5,769 nucleotides of DNA from Deltaproteobacteria bacterium (lineage in GTDB: Bacteria > Desulfobacterota > Syntrophia > Syntrophales > Smithellaceae): the NCBI GenBank assembly GCA_009668925.1, contig SBEK01000218.1, forward strand, positions 1 to 5,769, written 5' to 3'. Shown here piece after piece: positions 1 to 5,647 of this stretch. Position 1 is the stretch's first letter. Each line of letters opens with the position of its first letter. The notes below the pieces were generated by a model that searched no databases, had not been told where the DNA came from, and saw only the letters and a program-made list of their open reading frames with translations. A program made the translations under genes and the position numbers.

Positions 1-55
1 AGATGTTGCGCTTCATCCTGGACAGGCCCTTGATATAATCCTGCTTGGTTCTCAT
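1..55 (-). CDS. N-terminus of a 4-hydroxyphenylacetate 3-hydroxylase / 4-hydroxybutyryl-CoA dehydratase family protein (partial)
   Basis: Only the first 18 codons are present; the rest runs off the left edge. They read MRTKQDYIKGLSRMKRNI. An AAGGAGG Shine-Dalgarno (60-66) sits 4 nt upstream of the ATG, so the start is well supported. The opening pattern 'RT..DYI..L..MKRN' resembles the N-terminus of the flavin-binding HpaB/AbfD family, which covers FADH2-dependent 4-hydroxyphenylacetate 3-monooxygenases and the oxygen-sensitive 4-hydroxybutyryl-CoA dehydratases/vinylacetyl-CoA isomerases. No catalytic residue is in view, so the two functions cannot be separated. Being co-directional with the upstream acyl-CoA dehydrogenase, a CoA-ester dehydratase role would fit, but that is inference. 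A gene start here is near certain; the family call is tentative. Confidence 0.5.
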   Translation of the reverse strand, partial: MRTKQDYIKGLSRMKRNI

Positions 56-76
56 TCGCCCTCCTTAGGAAAACAA

Positions 77-117
77 GAATCACTGTTTGCCCCGCGAAAC
101 AGGGCAAACAGTGATTC
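77..117 (-). terminator. Strong hairpin downstream of the acyl-CoA dehydrogenase, probable intrinsic terminator or attenuator
   Basis: A perfect 16-bp inverted repeat (77-92 with 102-117) encloses a 9-nt loop. In the leftward transcript it begins 41 nt after the dehydrogenase stop codon and is followed by TTGTTTT, a short, interrupted U-tract. This fits an intrinsic terminator of moderate strength. The next co-directional start codon lies only 21 nt past the hairpin, with its Shine-Dalgarno in between. The element could therefore either separate two transcripts or partly attenuate read-through and stabilise the upstream mRNA. In the plus direction no T-run follows, and no gene is being ended from that side. 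Confidence 0.6.
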
Positions 118-125
118 AACAAGTT

Positions 126-160
126 CTTAACCTTGAACTTAGAACCTAGAACTTTGAACT
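126..160 (-). repeat. Five tandem degenerate heptamers, consensus RGTTCWA
   Basis: Read on the minus strand, the segment divides into five 7-bp units: AGTTCAA (160-154), AGTTCTA (153-147), GGTTCTA (146-140), AGTTCAA (139-133) and GGTTAAG (132-126). The first four fit RGTTCWA exactly and the last is decayed. The array begins inside the stop codon of the dehydrogenase and ends just before the hairpin. It is intergenic and has no coding role. Its function is unknown; slippage-prone intergenic heptamers, or a binding array for a protein with a 7-bp step, are both possible. Confidence 0.7.
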
Positions 161-2024
161 ATTCCTTCAGCGCTCCCGTGAAGTTGTCCGCTTCGACCTT
201 CAGCGCCGCGCCTTCATTGAGCATGAGGCACGCGATGCGCCCATAGAATTTCGGATATTCCGCGCCGATGAAGAACTGCGACGACAGCACGCGGCCGCTG
301 TAATAGGCGGCTTCCGGGTTTTCGGCGATGATCTTCGCGCGATCCGGACCTTTGGCGTCGCCCAGGAGCTCTTTGGCTTTGGGCGTGGTGATCGTGAGGC
401 TCCACAGATGCAGCCAGGCCAGAATCAGCGGATACATGGCCTGCTGGAAGGGCGTGGCATTATTGAGCAGCAGGAGGATCTTCATTTCGCCCAGCTGCTT
501 CTTCATCATCTCGATCACTTCGTCGAGTTTGGCCAGACCGTCGACGACCGGATTGACATACTTATCGTCCACAACGCCTTTGGCCTTGGCAATCGTGTCG
601 TTCATCCAGGCCCTGAGCTGAGAGTAGTTGTACATCTCGGGGTTCATGAGGATCTTGCGCATGACCAGATCGAGCGACTGGATGGCGTTGGTGCCTTCAT
701 AGATCGAGAACACCTTGGTGTCGCGGGCGTACTGTTCCACCGGGTATTCCTGGCAGAAGCCGTAGCCGCCGTAGACCTGCATCGCCTCGGCGGTGACGAG
801 CCAAGAGGCGTCGGAGATGCCGGCCTTAACGATCGGCGTCAGGATTTCGACAATGCCCGTTGCCTTTTTCACTTCTTCGGGATCCTTCGAAGCATGCATG
901 ATATCCTCATGAAAGGCGAGGAACAGGCACAGCATGCTCATTCCCTCCACGTTGCTCTTCATATAAAGGAGCATCCGTTTCACGTCCGGGTGATTGATAA
1001 TGGTCACAGGGCCGCCTTTGGGATTCGTGATGAGCGCGCTCTGAACCCGGTTGCGGGCGTAAGTCACGGCGTGCAGGTAAGCGGCGCTGGAGCAGCCCAG
1101 AGCCTGGACGCCCGTGTGGATGCGGGCGGCGTTCATGAGATGGAACATGATCTGCATGCCCTGGCGTTCTTTGCCCAGCAGGTAGCCTACGCACTTGCCG
1201 TTGTCTCCGAAGGTCAGCATGGAGGTCGCATTCCCCTTAAGCCCCATCTTGTGCTCGATGCCGGCGCAGATCATGTCGTTTCGCGCGCCCAGCGAACCGT
1301 CCTTGTTGATGAGGAATTTGGGAACAACGAAGATCGAGATCCCCTTGGTCCCTTCCGGATCGCCTTCTATTCTGGCCAGTACCGGATGAATGATGTTCTC
1401 GGTCATGTCGTGTTCGCCGTTGGAGATGAAAATCTTCGTGCCGGTGATCAGATAGGTGCCGTCGGCCTGCTTGACCGCTTTTGTTTTCAGAGCACCGACA
1501 TCCGATCCGGCGCCCGGCTCCGTCAAACACATCGTGCCGCCCCATTTCCCTTCCAGCAGCTTGGGAACGACCATGTCATAGAGTTCCTTATTCGCGAAGG
1601 GAGCGATGATGGCGAGCGCTCCGGTGATGGAGCCGCAATACATCGTGAGCGCCGTGTTTCCGGCATTGAAATATTCCGCGCAGGCCATCGAGATGCTGGA
1701 GGGAAGACCCGTCCCGCCCATTTGCTGGGGCAGGGCCAGCGAATGGAATCCGGACTCGATATAGGCGTTGAATCCCTTTTTGAACGATTCGGGAACCTTG
1801 ACCTCGCCGGTTTTGGGATCGAACTTCAGGCCCGTTTTGTCCCCTTCGGCATTGGTCGGATAAAACTGCTGGAGGGCGATCTTCTCCGCCAGTTCGAGCG
1901 TATCTTCATAGACGCTCCGGTCAAAATCCTGGAATGCCTCGAACCGGTTCAGTTTCTCCAGCTCCAGCATTTCAAACAGGGTAAAACGAACATCACGCGA
2001 ATCGATTAACTGATTTAAAGACAT
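159..2024 (-). CDS. Acyl-CoA dehydrogenase, long FadE-like form with extra C-terminal domain
   Basis: This 621-residue flavoprotein should catalyse the FAD-dependent alpha,beta-dehydrogenation of an acyl-CoA, the first step of beta-oxidation, passing electrons to an electron-transfer flavoprotein in the cytoplasm. The N-terminal helical domain covers about residues 35-155. The middle beta domain has the FAD/substrate motif CLTEPGAGSDVGALK (166-180) followed by TGTKIFISNG (194-203). The C-terminal helical domain has ARIHTGVQALG (300-310), QVYGGYGF (416-423) and IYEGTNAIQ (441-449), where E443 is the expected catalytic base. About 150 further residues form the additional domain typical of ~600-residue dehydrogenases such as mycobacterial FadE5 and DmdC-type enzymes. 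The start MSLNQL was chosen because an AAGGAGG (2033-2039) lies 8 nt upstream; a longer reading frame to 2096 lacks such a site. Substrate chain length cannot be read from the sequence. The divergent TetR gene and co-directional HpaB/AbfD-family gene suggest a regulated catabolic unit. All key residues are intact. Confidence 0.95.
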   Translation of the reverse strand: MSLNQLIDSRDVRFTLFEMLELEKLNRFEAFQDFDRSVYEDTLELAEKIALQQFYPTNAEGDKTGLKFDPKTGEVKVPESFKKGFNAYIESGFHSLALPQQMGGTGLPSSISMACAEYFNAGNTALTMYCGSITGALAIIAPFANKELYDMVVPKLLEGKWGGTMCLTEPGAGSDVGALKTKAVKQADGTYLITGTKIFISNGEHDMTENIIHPVLARIEGDPEGTKGISIFVVPKFLINKDGSLGARNDMICAGIEHKMGLKGNATSMLTFGDNGKCVGYLLGKERQGMQIMFHLMNAARIHTGVQALGCSSAAYLHAVTYARNRVQSALITNPKGGPVTIINHPDVKRMLLYMKSNVEGMSMLCLFLAFHEDIMHASKDPEEVKKATGIVEILTPIVKAGISDASWLVTAEAMQVYGGYGFCQEYPVEQYARDTKVFSIYEGTNAIQSLDLVMRKILMNPEMYNYSQLRAWMNDTIAKAKGVVDDKYVNPVVDGLAKLDEVIEMMKKQLGEMKILLLLNNATPFQQAMYPLILAWLHLWSLTITTPKAKELLGDAKGPDRAKIIAENPEAAYYSGRVLSSQFFIGAEYPKFYGRIACLMLNEGAALKVEADNFTGALKE

Positions 2025-2032
2025 CTTTGACT

Positions 2033-2039
2033 CCTCCTT
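2033..2039 (-). promoter_or_regulatory. Ribosome binding site fixing the acyl-CoA dehydrogenase start
   Basis: The minus strand reads AAGGAGG, a full match to the anti-Shine-Dalgarno, with 8 nt to the ATG at 2024-2022. It decides in favour of this start over an in-frame ATG at 2096, which would add 24 atypical residues. Confidence 0.85.
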
Positions 2040-2067
2040 AAGAAATATTTTATTTTTGTCGCTTTCA

Positions 2068-2094
2068 GTACGGATCCGGTAACCGGCTCCGTAC
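2068..2094. repeat. Near-perfect 27-bp inverted repeat in the dehydrogenase leader, possible operator or RNA hairpin
   Basis: Two 13-bp arms (2068-2080 and 2082-2094) flank one central base and differ at a single pair, 2075 against 2087. The outer GTACGGA/TCCGTAC and inner CCGG/CCGG blocks are exact. The repeat lies 43 bp upstream of the dehydrogenase ATG and just above its ribosome binding site. Neither strand has a U-run after it, so it is not an ordinary terminator. Two readings are possible: a dimeric regulator operator (27 bp suits a TetR- or GntR-size site), or a stable hairpin with a TAA loop in the 5' untranslated RNA. It differs in sequence from the two operator-like sites nearer tetR. 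Confidence 0.5.
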
Positions 2095-2375
2095 AATCAT
2101 CTCAGGAATATCAAATGTTTTCAGAACTGCGCCGTGTGCGAAGCGGATTTTCAAAAGTCTGCGGCCGGGAAACAGCAAACCGCGGGACCGTGCCCGGTCT
2201 TTGATGCTCCCGCCGTTCGCCGGAGGGAAGTTAGGCTGGAAGGAAAGGATGCTGATGGTAATCCCAGAGATGAATCTTCTTAAATGCCCCACATCCGCCC
2301 CCTCATGTTGTATTGTGTAGAGTGCCGAATGACGCCGAAAAGCCGCTATCTCGATTGCTGACGCCCGCAGAATTT
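2095..2375. other. Gene-free leader stretch between the dehydrogenase and the AT-rich divergent promoter region
   Basis: No convincing gene is visible here. On the minus strand a frame stays open from about 2388 to a stop at 2065 (roughly 107 codons), but it has no ATG; its best start would be GTG at 2292, giving 75 residues of no recognisable family. A weak nested inverted repeat around GCGGGA...TCCCGC (about 2182-2213) may add structure to a long leader. If the dehydrogenase promoter lies near the operator-like site at 2376-2390, its mRNA would carry a leader of roughly 340 nt. Confidence 0.5.
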
Positions 2376-2390
2376 TATCGAACGATCGTT
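2376..2390. promoter_or_regulatory. Candidate TetR-family operator, dehydrogenase side
   Basis: The site contains the perfect 10-bp palindrome AACGATCGTT (2381-2390), preceded by TATCG, so that TATCGAACG occupies 2376-2384. The same 9-mer recurs in opposite orientation at the tetR promoter (2537-2529). A short core of the form AACG-NN-CGTT in a divergent regulator/target region is typical of TetR-family operators. On the minus strand a -10-like TAAAAT (2377-2372) adjoins the site, but no good -35 is seen 17 bp away, so the promoter itself is uncertain. Confidence 0.45.
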
Positions 2391-2499
2391 ATTTTTCTTA
2401 GCAGATAAAAAAGGAAATGCAAGAAATATTTTTAATTATCTTCAATGTTTATGATTTTCCGGACAAAAATAAAAAAACGCATATTTTTAAATAATTACA

Positions 2500-2528
2500 T
2501 TGTTTAACGGGAAAAATTATTGTATGAG
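2500..2528 (+). promoter_or_regulatory. Possible sigma-70 promoter of tetR
   Basis: A -35-like TTGTTT (2500-2505) and a -10-like TATGAG (2523-2528) are separated by 17 bp in AT-rich DNA, about 40 bp before the tetR start. The -10 match is partial (4 of 6). The downstream operator-like site overlaps it, which fits autorepression. Confidence 0.35.
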
Positions 2529-2540
2529 CGTTCGATATTT
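2523..2540. promoter_or_regulatory. Candidate TetR-family operator, tetR side
   Basis: On the minus strand this reads TATCGAACGCTCATA (2537-2523), sharing the exact 9-mer TATCGAACG with the site at 2376-2384. The second half has decayed: AACGCTCATA against AACGATCGTT, 7 of 10 positions equal. It covers the presumed -10 of tetR, ending 29 bp before the start codon, as expected for an autorepressor site. Support comes from sequence comparison only. Confidence 0.4.
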
Positions 2541-2566
2541 CCAGTTCCGGACAAAAAGGAATCGGC

Positions 2567-3253
2567 ATGGCGCGTCCCAAAAACAACCGGCAAACGGTCG
2601 AAACCAGAATCAAAAACCCGAAGCTGGTCCGGAAAAAGCATCTGTTGATTGCCAGTAAAGCAACCAAACTTTTTATCAAAAAGGGATTTTCCGATACCAG
2701 CATGCGCGACATCTCCCGGGCGACCCGCATCACCCTGGGCAACCTTTATTCCTATATCAAAAAGAAGGAGGATGTGCTTTGCCTGGTCTTCGACCTGTAT
2801 CACAAATCCTGGATAAAAATTCTGGAGAAAAACGGCATCTACGATATTGATGATCCTCTGGAGCAGATTCGCATGGCCGTGCGCGCGATGCTGCTCAAAT
2901 GCGAAGACTATCAGGATGAAATCAAGATCATGTATCTGGAGTCGCGTTTCCTGCCCCCGAAAGCTCGAAAGGCCGCCATAGAAGACGAGGCGCAATTGGT
3001 ACGCGAGTTTGAAAAAATGATTCTCCGGGGTATGGAAAGGGGCGTCTTCCAGGTGGAAAACCCGTTCTTCGCGGCAAACATGATTGTATTTCAAATATCC
3101 TTGAACCCTTTGCGCGGCTGGAGCTTCCGGAACAAATTCAGCTACGACGAATTGGTCCGGCTGACGGAAAATTACATTGTTCAGGCGCTGGTCCAAGGCC
3201 GCCACTCCGCGCCGGTGCGGAAGATGGAAGATGCGTGTATGGCCTCCCGATGA
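2567..3253 (+). CDS. TetR/AcrR-family transcriptional regulator
   Basis: This 228-residue protein has the usual TetR length and layout. A basic N-terminal tail (1-25) is followed by helix 1 (HLLIASKATKLFIKKGF, about 25-41) and the helix-turn-helix, FSDTSMRDISRATRITLGNLYSYIKKKEDVL (41-71, given here in parts: FSDTSMRDIS, then RATRITLGNLYSYIKKKEDV). The remaining all-helical C-terminal domain (about 75-212) should bind a ligand and dimerise. AAGGAA (2556-2561) lies 5 nt before the ATG. It diverges from the acyl-CoA dehydrogenase, and paired palindromic sites lie in the shared region. It therefore most likely represses itself and the dehydrogenase and is released by an acyl-CoA or related metabolite, as known for FadR/FabR-like members; the ligand is inference. 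The C-terminal tail after about 212 is short and probably disordered. It may be co-transcribed with the HAD gene downstream. Confidence 0.92.
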   Translation: MARPKNNRQTVETRIKNPKLVRKKHLLIASKATKLFIKKGFSDTSMRDISRATRITLGNLYSYIKKKEDVLCLVFDLYHKSWIKILEKNGIYDIDDPLEQIRMAVRAMLLKCEDYQDEIKIMYLESRFLPPKARKAAIEDEAQLVREFEKMILRGMERGVFQVENPFFAANMIVFQISLNPLRGWSFRNKFSYDELVRLTENYIVQALVQGRHSAPVRKMEDACMASR

Positions 3254-3352
3254 ATTCGGCGCCTTTCGTCCCCGGGGATTCACTGCTTGGAGAGCGGCAG
3301 CCGGATCCCGCCCCGGCCGGCAAACTCACGTGATCAGGGAGCACTCTTTCTT

Positions 3353-4018
3353 TTGGATACGTCAATACAAAAGGATCACGCCATCGATGTCGTTTTGTTC
3401 GACTTCGGGGGTGTGCTTGCGGAAGAGGGATGGAAGCAGGGGTTCCGGGTGATTGCCCGGGCCAATGGACTGGATGGCGCCCGGCTGATTCAGGAGGCAT
3501 CCGATGTGGTCTATGAAAGCGGATACATTCTGGGAAAGGGCTCCGAGATGAGCTTCTGGAACATGCTGAAGAGAAAGACGGGAATCCAGGGAGACAGAGC
3601 CGCCTTCAGGCAGGAAATCGTTTCACGCTTTATCCTGAGAAACGGGATGATCGCGCTTGTGAAGAAGTTAAAGTCGGAAAACCTGATCGTCGGCATTCTG
3701 AGCGATCAGACCGACATCCTGGATCAGCTGAACGCGCGATTCGATTTCTTCAAGGAATTTGATTTTGTGTTTAACAGCTACCATCTGGGGAAAGGGAAAC
3801 GGAATATTTCCCTGTTCGATGATATCGCGGGATTCCTGAAAACGCCGCCGGAAAGAATCTTGTTCATCGATGACGACATCGGACACGTCCTGCGCGCCAG
3901 AAATAAAGGCTGGAACGCCATTCATTACACCGATGCGAATTCCTTTTATCTGGAAATGGGGAAATTTTTCACTCCGCAGCTCCTTGCCGGAATCCCCGGA
4001 ATAAACAATCCGCGGTAA
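3353..4018 (+). CDS. HAD-superfamily hydrolase (class IA-like phosphatase), non-ATG start
   Basis: About 221 residues of a cytoplasmic haloacid-dehalogenase fold protein, probably a small-molecule phosphatase. Motif I is VVLFDFGGVL (13-22) with nucleophile D17; the usual second aspartate is replaced by G19, as in the DLGNV/DFGGV subgroup that includes E. coli YihX. Motif II is GILSDQTD with S117, motif III a lysine in YHLGKGKRN (K147 or K149), and motif IV FIDDDIGHVLRARNKGW with the D173-D175 acid cluster. A helical cap lies between motifs I and II (about 25-100). No ATG exists upstream of motif I in this frame. TTG at 3353, with AGGGAG 11 nt before it, gives a normal family length. TTG at 3287 would add 22 unlikely residues, and an ATC at 3383 preceded by AAAAGGAT would give the classic short N-terminus. 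It follows tetR in the same direction by 99 bp and may share its transcript. Substrate unknown. Confidence 0.85.
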   Translation: MDTSIQKDHAIDVVLFDFGGVLAEEGWKQGFRVIARANGLDGARLIQEASDVVYESGYILGKGSEMSFWNMLKRKTGIQGDRAAFRQEIVSRFILRNGMIALVKKLKSENLIVGILSDQTDILDQLNARFDFFKEFDFVFNSYHLGKGKRNISLFDDIAGFLKTPPERILFIDDDIGHVLRARNKGWNAIHYTDANSFYLEMGKFFTPQLLAGIPGINNPR

Positions 4019-4100
4019 GTGTTTCAAAGGACCGTCCGTGATCACGTTTTACCGGCCCTTCCCGATTTTTGCATTCCCCTTCATTTCTGCGATGCGCATC
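4019..4100. other. Convergent intergenic gap between the HAD gene and the DNA polymerase gene
   Basis: Two genes end towards each other across 82 bp. CGTGATCACG followed by TTTT (4037-4050) and the palindrome GATGCGCATC (4091-4100), which directly abuts the polymerase stop, are the only structures seen. Neither has a loop large enough for a standard intrinsic terminator, so termination here is unclear and antisense overlap of the two transcripts is possible. Confidence 0.4.
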
Positions 4101-5408
4101 TTACGTCTTCACATGAATCAGCGGCAGCCCCAGGTGGCGGCGCTTCGTTTCGCCTTTGAGTTCAGTTTGTGCTCTCACCGTAGGCGCCCCGCGGCGGCCC
4201 TTGCCCAGTTTCTCGATCAGGTGTGAGGATCCCAGGTGCAGCGTGTGCTTGCCGAATTTCTGCCCCAGTTCATCGGCGACCTCATACAGATCCTTGATTT
4301 TTTCCGCCTGGACGGGATTGTCGAAAAGCGTGTATTGCGTATTGGAATCGAAAACGAGATCCAGCAGAACCACGCCGGTGGCCCGGTAAAGGTCCTGCGG
4401 ACGATAGCAGGCATTAAATAAATCACGAATGACATCGGAAAATTCCAGCGGACAGGCGCAGGGACGCGTGAGCGCCGCTTCGCCGCCGGTGGAATCGAAA
4501 CTCTGTTTTTTCAGATACACCACGATTTTTTTCGGCGCCAGATGGTAGCGCCTCGCCTTGATGCAGGCCGATTCCATATTGCGCATGAGCTGCGCAAAAA
4601 GATAATCGGCATCGGAGGTCGGCGGCGCGAACGTTTTGGTCTTGCTGATGGAAGCGTAGGAGCTTTTTTCCTCGGTCGTCACGGGATAAACCGATTCGCC
4701 GCGCAGTTCCCGCCAGATTTCCACGCCCGGCTTGGTGAATTTCTTCTGCACGGTTTTCTCGGGAAGCTCGGCAAACGCCAGCGCCGTCCGGATGCCCAGT
4801 TTGGCCAGGTAGTGGGTCGTGGCCGGACCGATGCCCCAGATTTTTTCGACCGGCAGATCGTTTAAGTATTGCGCAATCTCCCGGCCCCTGATCACGGTCA
4901 TACCCGAGGGCTTTTGATGCTTGGAGGCCAGCTTGGCCAGCACTTTGGTCACGCTCAGGCCCACGGACACGGTGATCCCGAGTTCGCGTTCGATTTCCTT
5001 TTTCATCATCAGGGCGATTTCTTCATAGGAGGAATGCAGGGCGCGGCGCATGCCGGTGATATCGGAAAACGCCTCGTCGATGGAATACTCCTCCACGTCG
5101 GGCGTGAAGCGGCGCATGATGGCAAACATCCGCCGGGAAAACAGGCTGTAGGTTTCATAGTCCGACGGCAGGATGATGAGGTCCGGACAGATCTTGCGCG
5201 CTTCCTGCAAGGGCACGCCGCGCTTGATCCCCATCTTTTTCGCCGGGTAGCTCGCGCAGGCCACAATGCCGCGCTCCCCGCCGGTGATGAGCGCCTTGCC
5301 CCGGAGCTCCGGATGAATAGCTTCCTCGCAGGACGTAAAAAACGCGTCGCCGTCGATATGGACAATCGCGCGCGGCCAGGATCGAAGGGAGAAAATTTGA
5401 TCATTCAT
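4101..5408 (-). CDS. dinB: Y-family translesion DNA polymerase (DinB/UmuC type)
   Basis: A 435-residue error-prone DNA polymerase that should copy past damaged template bases during the SOS response. The palm/finger core begins with IVHIDGDAFF (15-24), where D19 is the first metal ligand and F24 sits at the steric-gate position. SYPAKKMGIKRGVP (53-66) is the conserved finger motif, and YSIDEAF (108-114) supplies D111 and E112. A helix-hairpin-helix follows in LPVEKIWGIGPATTHYLAKLG (185-205, in parts LPVEKIWGIG and PATTHYLAKLG). The little-finger domain spans about 245-350. QYTLF (358-362) fits the QxxLF sliding-clamp motif. A basic tail with KGRRG and KRRHLGLPL ends the protein. Catalytic residues are complete. 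The upstream co-directional S24 peptidase remnant makes a umuDC-like arrangement, so a UmuC role is possible; length and the lack of an obvious UmuC-specific C-terminal domain favour DinB. No clear Shine-Dalgarno precedes the ATG, and no other start is open because of an in-frame TAA about 30 nt upstream. Confidence 0.93.
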   Translation of the reverse strand: MNDQIFSLRSWPRAIVHIDGDAFFTSCEEAIHPELRGKALITGGERGIVACASYPAKKMGIKRGVPLQEARKICPDLIILPSDYETYSLFSRRMFAIMRRFTPDVEEYSIDEAFSDITGMRRALHSSYEEIALMMKKEIERELGITVSVGLSVTKVLAKLASKHQKPSGMTVIRGREIAQYLNDLPVEKIWGIGPATTHYLAKLGIRTALAFAELPEKTVQKKFTKPGVEIWRELRGESVYPVTTEEKSSYASISKTKTFAPPTSDADYLFAQLMRNMESACIKARRYHLAPKKIVVYLKKQSFDSTGGEAALTRPCACPLEFSDVIRDLFNACYRPQDLYRATGVVLLDLVFDSNTQYTLFDNPVQAEKIKDLYEVADELGQKFGKHTLHLGSSHLIEKLGKGRRGAPTVRAQTELKGETKRRHLGLPLIHVKT

Positions 5409-5428
5409 AGAAAAACCAAGGCTGATAG

Positions 5429-5462
5429 ATTGTACCTTTTAAAACCGTTCCCTACATTGAAC
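5429..5462 (-). promoter_or_regulatory. Possible promoter and operator for the polymerase gene
   Basis: The minus strand carries TACAAT (5434-5429), a 5-of-6 match to a -10 box, 20 bp before the polymerase ATG. No good -35 lies 16-18 bp above it. Instead GTTC-N8-GAAC (5447-5462) occupies that place. GTTC and GAAC half-sites occur in several LexA box types, but not in this exact spacing among those I know, so LexA control is only a suggestion. Confidence 0.3.
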
Positions 5463-5479
5463 TTATGATGGCTTTGTAA

Positions 5480-5631
5480 TGCCCTAAAGGGCACGCGAAT
5501 CGCCAGAGGCAAGGCGCGCAAGGCCCGCAGAGTGAGGCCTACCTGGGCGTAGGCCGCAGCGATCGCGAGCCGAAGCGCATCCGGCATACGCCGGATTCAC
5601 TCTGCATATGCAAAGCCCGGCACATACCGGG
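5480..5631. repeat. Structured GC-rich intergenic element (REP-like), three-way-junction core at 5527-5605
   Basis: The core has a 9-bp closing stem GCAGAGTGA/TCACTCTGC (5527-5535 with 5597-5605). Inside it, directly abutting each side, are two 7-bp hairpins: GGCCTAC/GTAGGCC (5536-5542 with 5549-5555, 6-nt loop) and ATCCGGC/GCCGGAT (5579-5585 with 5590-5596, loop ATAC). A 23-nt linker between them contains GCGATCGC. Flanking hairpins are TGCCC-TAAA-GGGCA (5480-5493) and CCCGG-CACATA-CCGGG (5616-5631). All arms are exact. No credible gene is encoded. The compactness resembles REP/BIME-type repeated extragenic elements or a structured RNA; whether it recurs in the genome cannot be seen here. 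Confidence 0.6.
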
Positions 5632-5647
5632 ACATTTTACAGAGCTA

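Larger units (their letters stand above)
2457..2557 (+). repeat. Pair of exact 13-bp direct repeats flanking the tetR promoter
   Basis: TTCCGGACAAAAA occurs at 2457-2469 and again at 2545-2557, 88 bp apart and in the same orientation. The right copy runs into the tetR ribosome binding site. The copies bracket the AT-rich promoter stretch. They could be remnants of a local duplication or two contacts for one regulator; their flanks do not match, so a recent large duplication is not evident. Confidence 0.5.

Noticed and set aside
408..2009. A 533-codon open frame on the plus strand opposite the acyl-CoA dehydrogenase
   Set aside because: It is the antisense of a fully conserved enzyme. Its translation is rich in His, Gly, Arg and Asp with no domain, as expected from mirrored codon bias, and no ribosome binding site marks its start.
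2504..3283. A 259-codon open frame on the minus strand opposite tetR
   Set aside because: The plus-strand frame encodes a clear TetR protein with helix-turn-helix; the antisense translation has no recognisable features and runs through the tetR promoter.
4037..4050. CGTGATCACG followed by TTTT as a terminator for the HAD gene
   Set aside because: The palindrome has no room for a stable loop and the T-run is only four bases, so it is not called as a terminator.
4869..5468. A 199-codon open frame on the plus strand opposite the DNA polymerase
   Set aside because: Antisense shadow of the catalytic core, with His/Gly-rich composition and no family resemblance.
5559..5566. GCGATCGC, identical to the cyanobacterial HIP1 palindrome
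   Set aside because: One copy in 5.8 kb is within chance for a GC-rich stretch and nothing else in the window is cyanobacterial.
5405..5587. A 60-codon minus-strand frame (starting MPDALRLAI) between the UmuD-like and polymerase genes
   Set aside because: It lies within the hairpin-rich element and overlaps the polymerase start. Its Ala/Leu/Arg-rich translation follows from the GC-rich repeat, so I treat it as spurious.
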